In this document: piece after piece, positions 39,134-40,561 of the stretch
Numbering within the stretch: the stretch's first letter is position 1
Layout of the letters: every line of letters starts with the position of its first letter
Source: CAG-791 sp963650385
GTDB taxonomy: Bacteria > Bacillota > Clostridia > Lachnospirales > Lachnospiraceae
NCBI GenBank assembly: GCA_963650385.1
Contig: CAVJLL010000019.1
Location: 1 to 40,561 of the forward strand
Length of the DNA stretch: 40,561 nucleotides
Direction: 5' to 3'
Program-made: the position numbers and the translations under genes
Notes under the pieces: model-generated
Databases searched by the model: none
What the model was told of the DNA's origin: nothing
Seen by the model: only the letters and a program-made list of their open reading frames with translations

Positions 39134-40561
39134 CCGCTTTTCCCTGCTCCTGTGCATCTTCTGTACTTCCGTCTGTACCGTTCTCTGCAGACGATTCCTC
39201 CTGCACCTGCGTATCTGCATCTGTCGCATTCGATGCATCGCCTTCTTCCGAGGATGTATCTGTGTCCGCATCGGTATACCCGGGATCTGTCTTGTATTCC
39301 GCCTCATGGTCTGTGCAGTAATAGCGGCGTCCGTTTTCATCCGACACAACGTAGGTGCCCTTGTTCAGACAGTTGGAAACGCTGCAGTAGTGCGGCAGCC
39401 GCTCATCGTCCGTGTCATTGTAGAAGGCCATATTTCCGTTTTCTGCCAGCTGCACGCGCAGGCGCCTGCGGAAGCCCTCCTTTACAGCAGCAAGCGTTTC
39501 TTCATCCGTAACCGTAGACCAGGTTCTGGATTCGTCCAGTGAAAGCACCGCCAGATCGTCATCGCGGCTTTTGCCCTTGTCCTCCTCATCGTCCTCTTCC
39601 TCGTCCCGGTCCTCGTCTTCGGCATCCTCCGCATCTGCCTTGCGATCGGAGGATTTGTTCTTCGCTGCGGATGTCTTATCTCCCGACGACGGCTCCTCAT
39701 CGCCTTCCTCGCTTTGCTCCAGTGTCTCATCCGAGGCATCGTCCTCTGCTGCCGCCACCTTGGCCGCCTCCTCTGCGTCTCTGGCATCCCGCAGCTCTTC
39801 CTCATCCCTGGTCGCCTTGTAGACCTTGCGCGTCGTCAGCGTCCCGTAATCCTCGGAGAATTCCGCCTCCAGCAAAAGTGCGCCGCTGCTGTCCGCCGTG
39901 TCGGAGCCATAGAATGTAAAATACCAGGTGTCGGCATCTCTTACCTGCTCTAGCGTGTAGTCATAGGAGGCCGCGCCAAACCAGGCACTGCTGACGTCTC
40001 CGACACAGATGGACTCCTGCATCTTTACCGAAACGCCCTCGTCCAGCTTCCCGGGAACAATCACCGAGTGTACCCACAGATACACGGCAATGCTGTCCGT
40101 TTTTTTCCCGGTGATATCGGTATAAGAGCAGCGATAGACGCGGTCCACCGCCGCATTCAGAACCTCCAGAAGCTCCTTTGCATCCTCATAATCTCCGACC
40201 TTTGCAAACAGATCCTTTGCCGTGTCGAAATCATAGGTCAGAAGCGCGTTTCGGGCCATGTTGTACCGAACCTTCTGCAGCTGCTCATACGAATCCTTGT
40301 AGGCCTCGGTCTGAGAAAAGCCGGCCTCCGCATCAGAGAGCTTTCCGATTTTCTGCAGGGCAAGGGAGCGCTCATACACAGCCTGGTCCAGGAGCTCCTC
40401 CGCGGATCCGTATTCGCCGCCGTCATAGCTGCCCAGCGCCTCCAGCAGCGCAATGGCTTCGTCATAGTCCTGGCTCTTTGTCAGTGCCGCAGCCTGCAGG
40501 AGCCTGGTGTTCTTAGCCTGCGCCGCACTGTCCTCGTAATCTCCGAGTGATTCAAACGTCT
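39126..40561 (-). CDS. TPR-like repeat protein with acidic linker and C-terminal Cys/His knuckle (5' end outside window)
   Basis: The frame is open to the window edge, so the start is missing; 477 residues are visible. The first 140 form helical repeats of the type FESLGDYEDSAAQAKN, DYDEAIALLEALGSY, and DFDTAKDLFAKVGDYEDA, like TPR or Sel1 repeats. A mixed alpha/beta middle (VYRCSYTDITGKKTDSIAVY, WYFTFYGSDTAD) and a long Asp/Glu/Ser-rich linker follow. Near the end CSVSNC and YYCTDH (Cys392, Cys397, Cys415, His418 of the visible part) could bind zinc. The family is not recognised. It is cotranscribed with the two ABC genes, overlapping the next by 8 bases, so it may help their assembly or regulation. 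Confidence 0.75.
   Translation of the reverse strand, partial: TFESLGDYEDSAAQAKNTRLLQAAALTKSQDYDEAIALLEALGSYDGGEYGSAEELLDQAVYERSLALQKIGKLSDAEAGFSQTEAYKDSYEQLQKVRYNMARNALLTYDFDTAKDLFAKVGDYEDAKELLEVLNAAVDRVYRCSYTDITGKKTDSIAVYLWVHSVIVPGKLDEGVSVKMQESICVGDVSSAWFGAASYDYTLEQVRDADTWYFTFYGSDTADSSGALLLEAEFSEDYGTLTTRKVYKATRDEEELRDARDAEEAAKVAAAEDDASDETLEQSEEGDEEPSSGDKTSAAKNKSSDRKADAEDAEDEDRDEEEDDEEDKGKSRDDDLAVLSLDESRTWSTVTDEETLAAVKEGFRRRLRVQLAENGNMAFYNDTDDERLPHYCSVSNCLNKGTYVVSDENGRRYYCTDHEAEYKTDPGYTDADTDTSSEEGDASNATDADTQVQEESSAENGTDGSTEDAQEQGKADG

Noticed and set aside
39134..39349. Extended start of the first ABC half-transporter
   Set aside because: It overlaps over 200 bases of the upstream gene and codes basic low-complexity sequence; the start at 39133 overlaps the previous stop by 8 bases as is common in operons.
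1..40561. tRNA, rRNA, prophage, integrase or insertion-sequence genes
   Set aside because: None was recognised on either strand; the strand-wise gene order is continuous with no transposase frame.

Overview
The window looks like the chromosome of a Gram-positive anaerobe of the class Clostridia, probably Lachnospiraceae or a close relative. The evidence is the gene content: a LytR-CpsA-Psr protein, GH25 lysozyme with a bacterial Ig-like domain, an SGNH protein with a single membrane anchor, a stand-alone HMA protein next to its P-type ATPase, and a MoxR-type ATPase. AGGAGG-type ribosome sites and a moderately high GC content by eye also fit. There is no ribosomal marker, so the family is an inference.

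Region 1 (about 1-19,120, all on the minus strand, read right to left) is a polysaccharide cluster. It starts with rmlB, rmlA and rmlC (dTDP-sugar supply), then a Wzm/Wzt-type ABC exporter whose ATPase has a C-terminal carbohydrate-binding-like domain. Next come a large methyltransferase-kinase-like protein, two large GT2 proteins, a phosphoglucomutase, two more GT2 proteins, a polyprenyl-phosphate hexose-1-phosphate transferase and an LCP protein. The likely product is a rhamnose-containing glycan built on undecaprenyl phosphate, modified at its end, exported by the ABC transporter and attached to the wall by LCP. No rmlD, wzx or wzy gene is present.

Region 2 (19,121-26,194) holds a membrane-anchored GH25 lysozyme on the minus strand. 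A 422-base intergenic stretch full of hairpins separates it from plus-strand genes for an SGNH-fold membrane protein, an acetyltransferase with a second GNAT-like half, and a MoxR-like ATPase without its usual VWA partner.

Region 3 (26,195-30,275) has dihydroorotase (pyrC), a MATE exporter and an L-lactate dehydrogenase family gene with its own promoter and a strong terminator.

Region 4 (30,276-33,060) is a metal-resistance module: a P1B ATPase, a separate 72-residue HMA protein and a divergent ArsR-type regulator. It has two matching operators (AACGATTAA-N8-TTAATYGTT), and overlapping divergent promoters lie at the HMA/arsR boundary.

Region 5 (33,061-40,561) has a MetE-like (YxjG/YxjH type) methyltransferase and a D,D-carboxypeptidase on the plus strand. 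On the minus strand, and convergent with them, is an operon for a TPR-like protein cut by the window edge and two half-size ABC exporters that look like a heterodimer with one degenerate ATP site.

Three families of short, imperfect palindromic repeats are scattered in the intergenic spaces. No rRNA, tRNA, CRISPR array, phage gene or insertion sequence was recognised.
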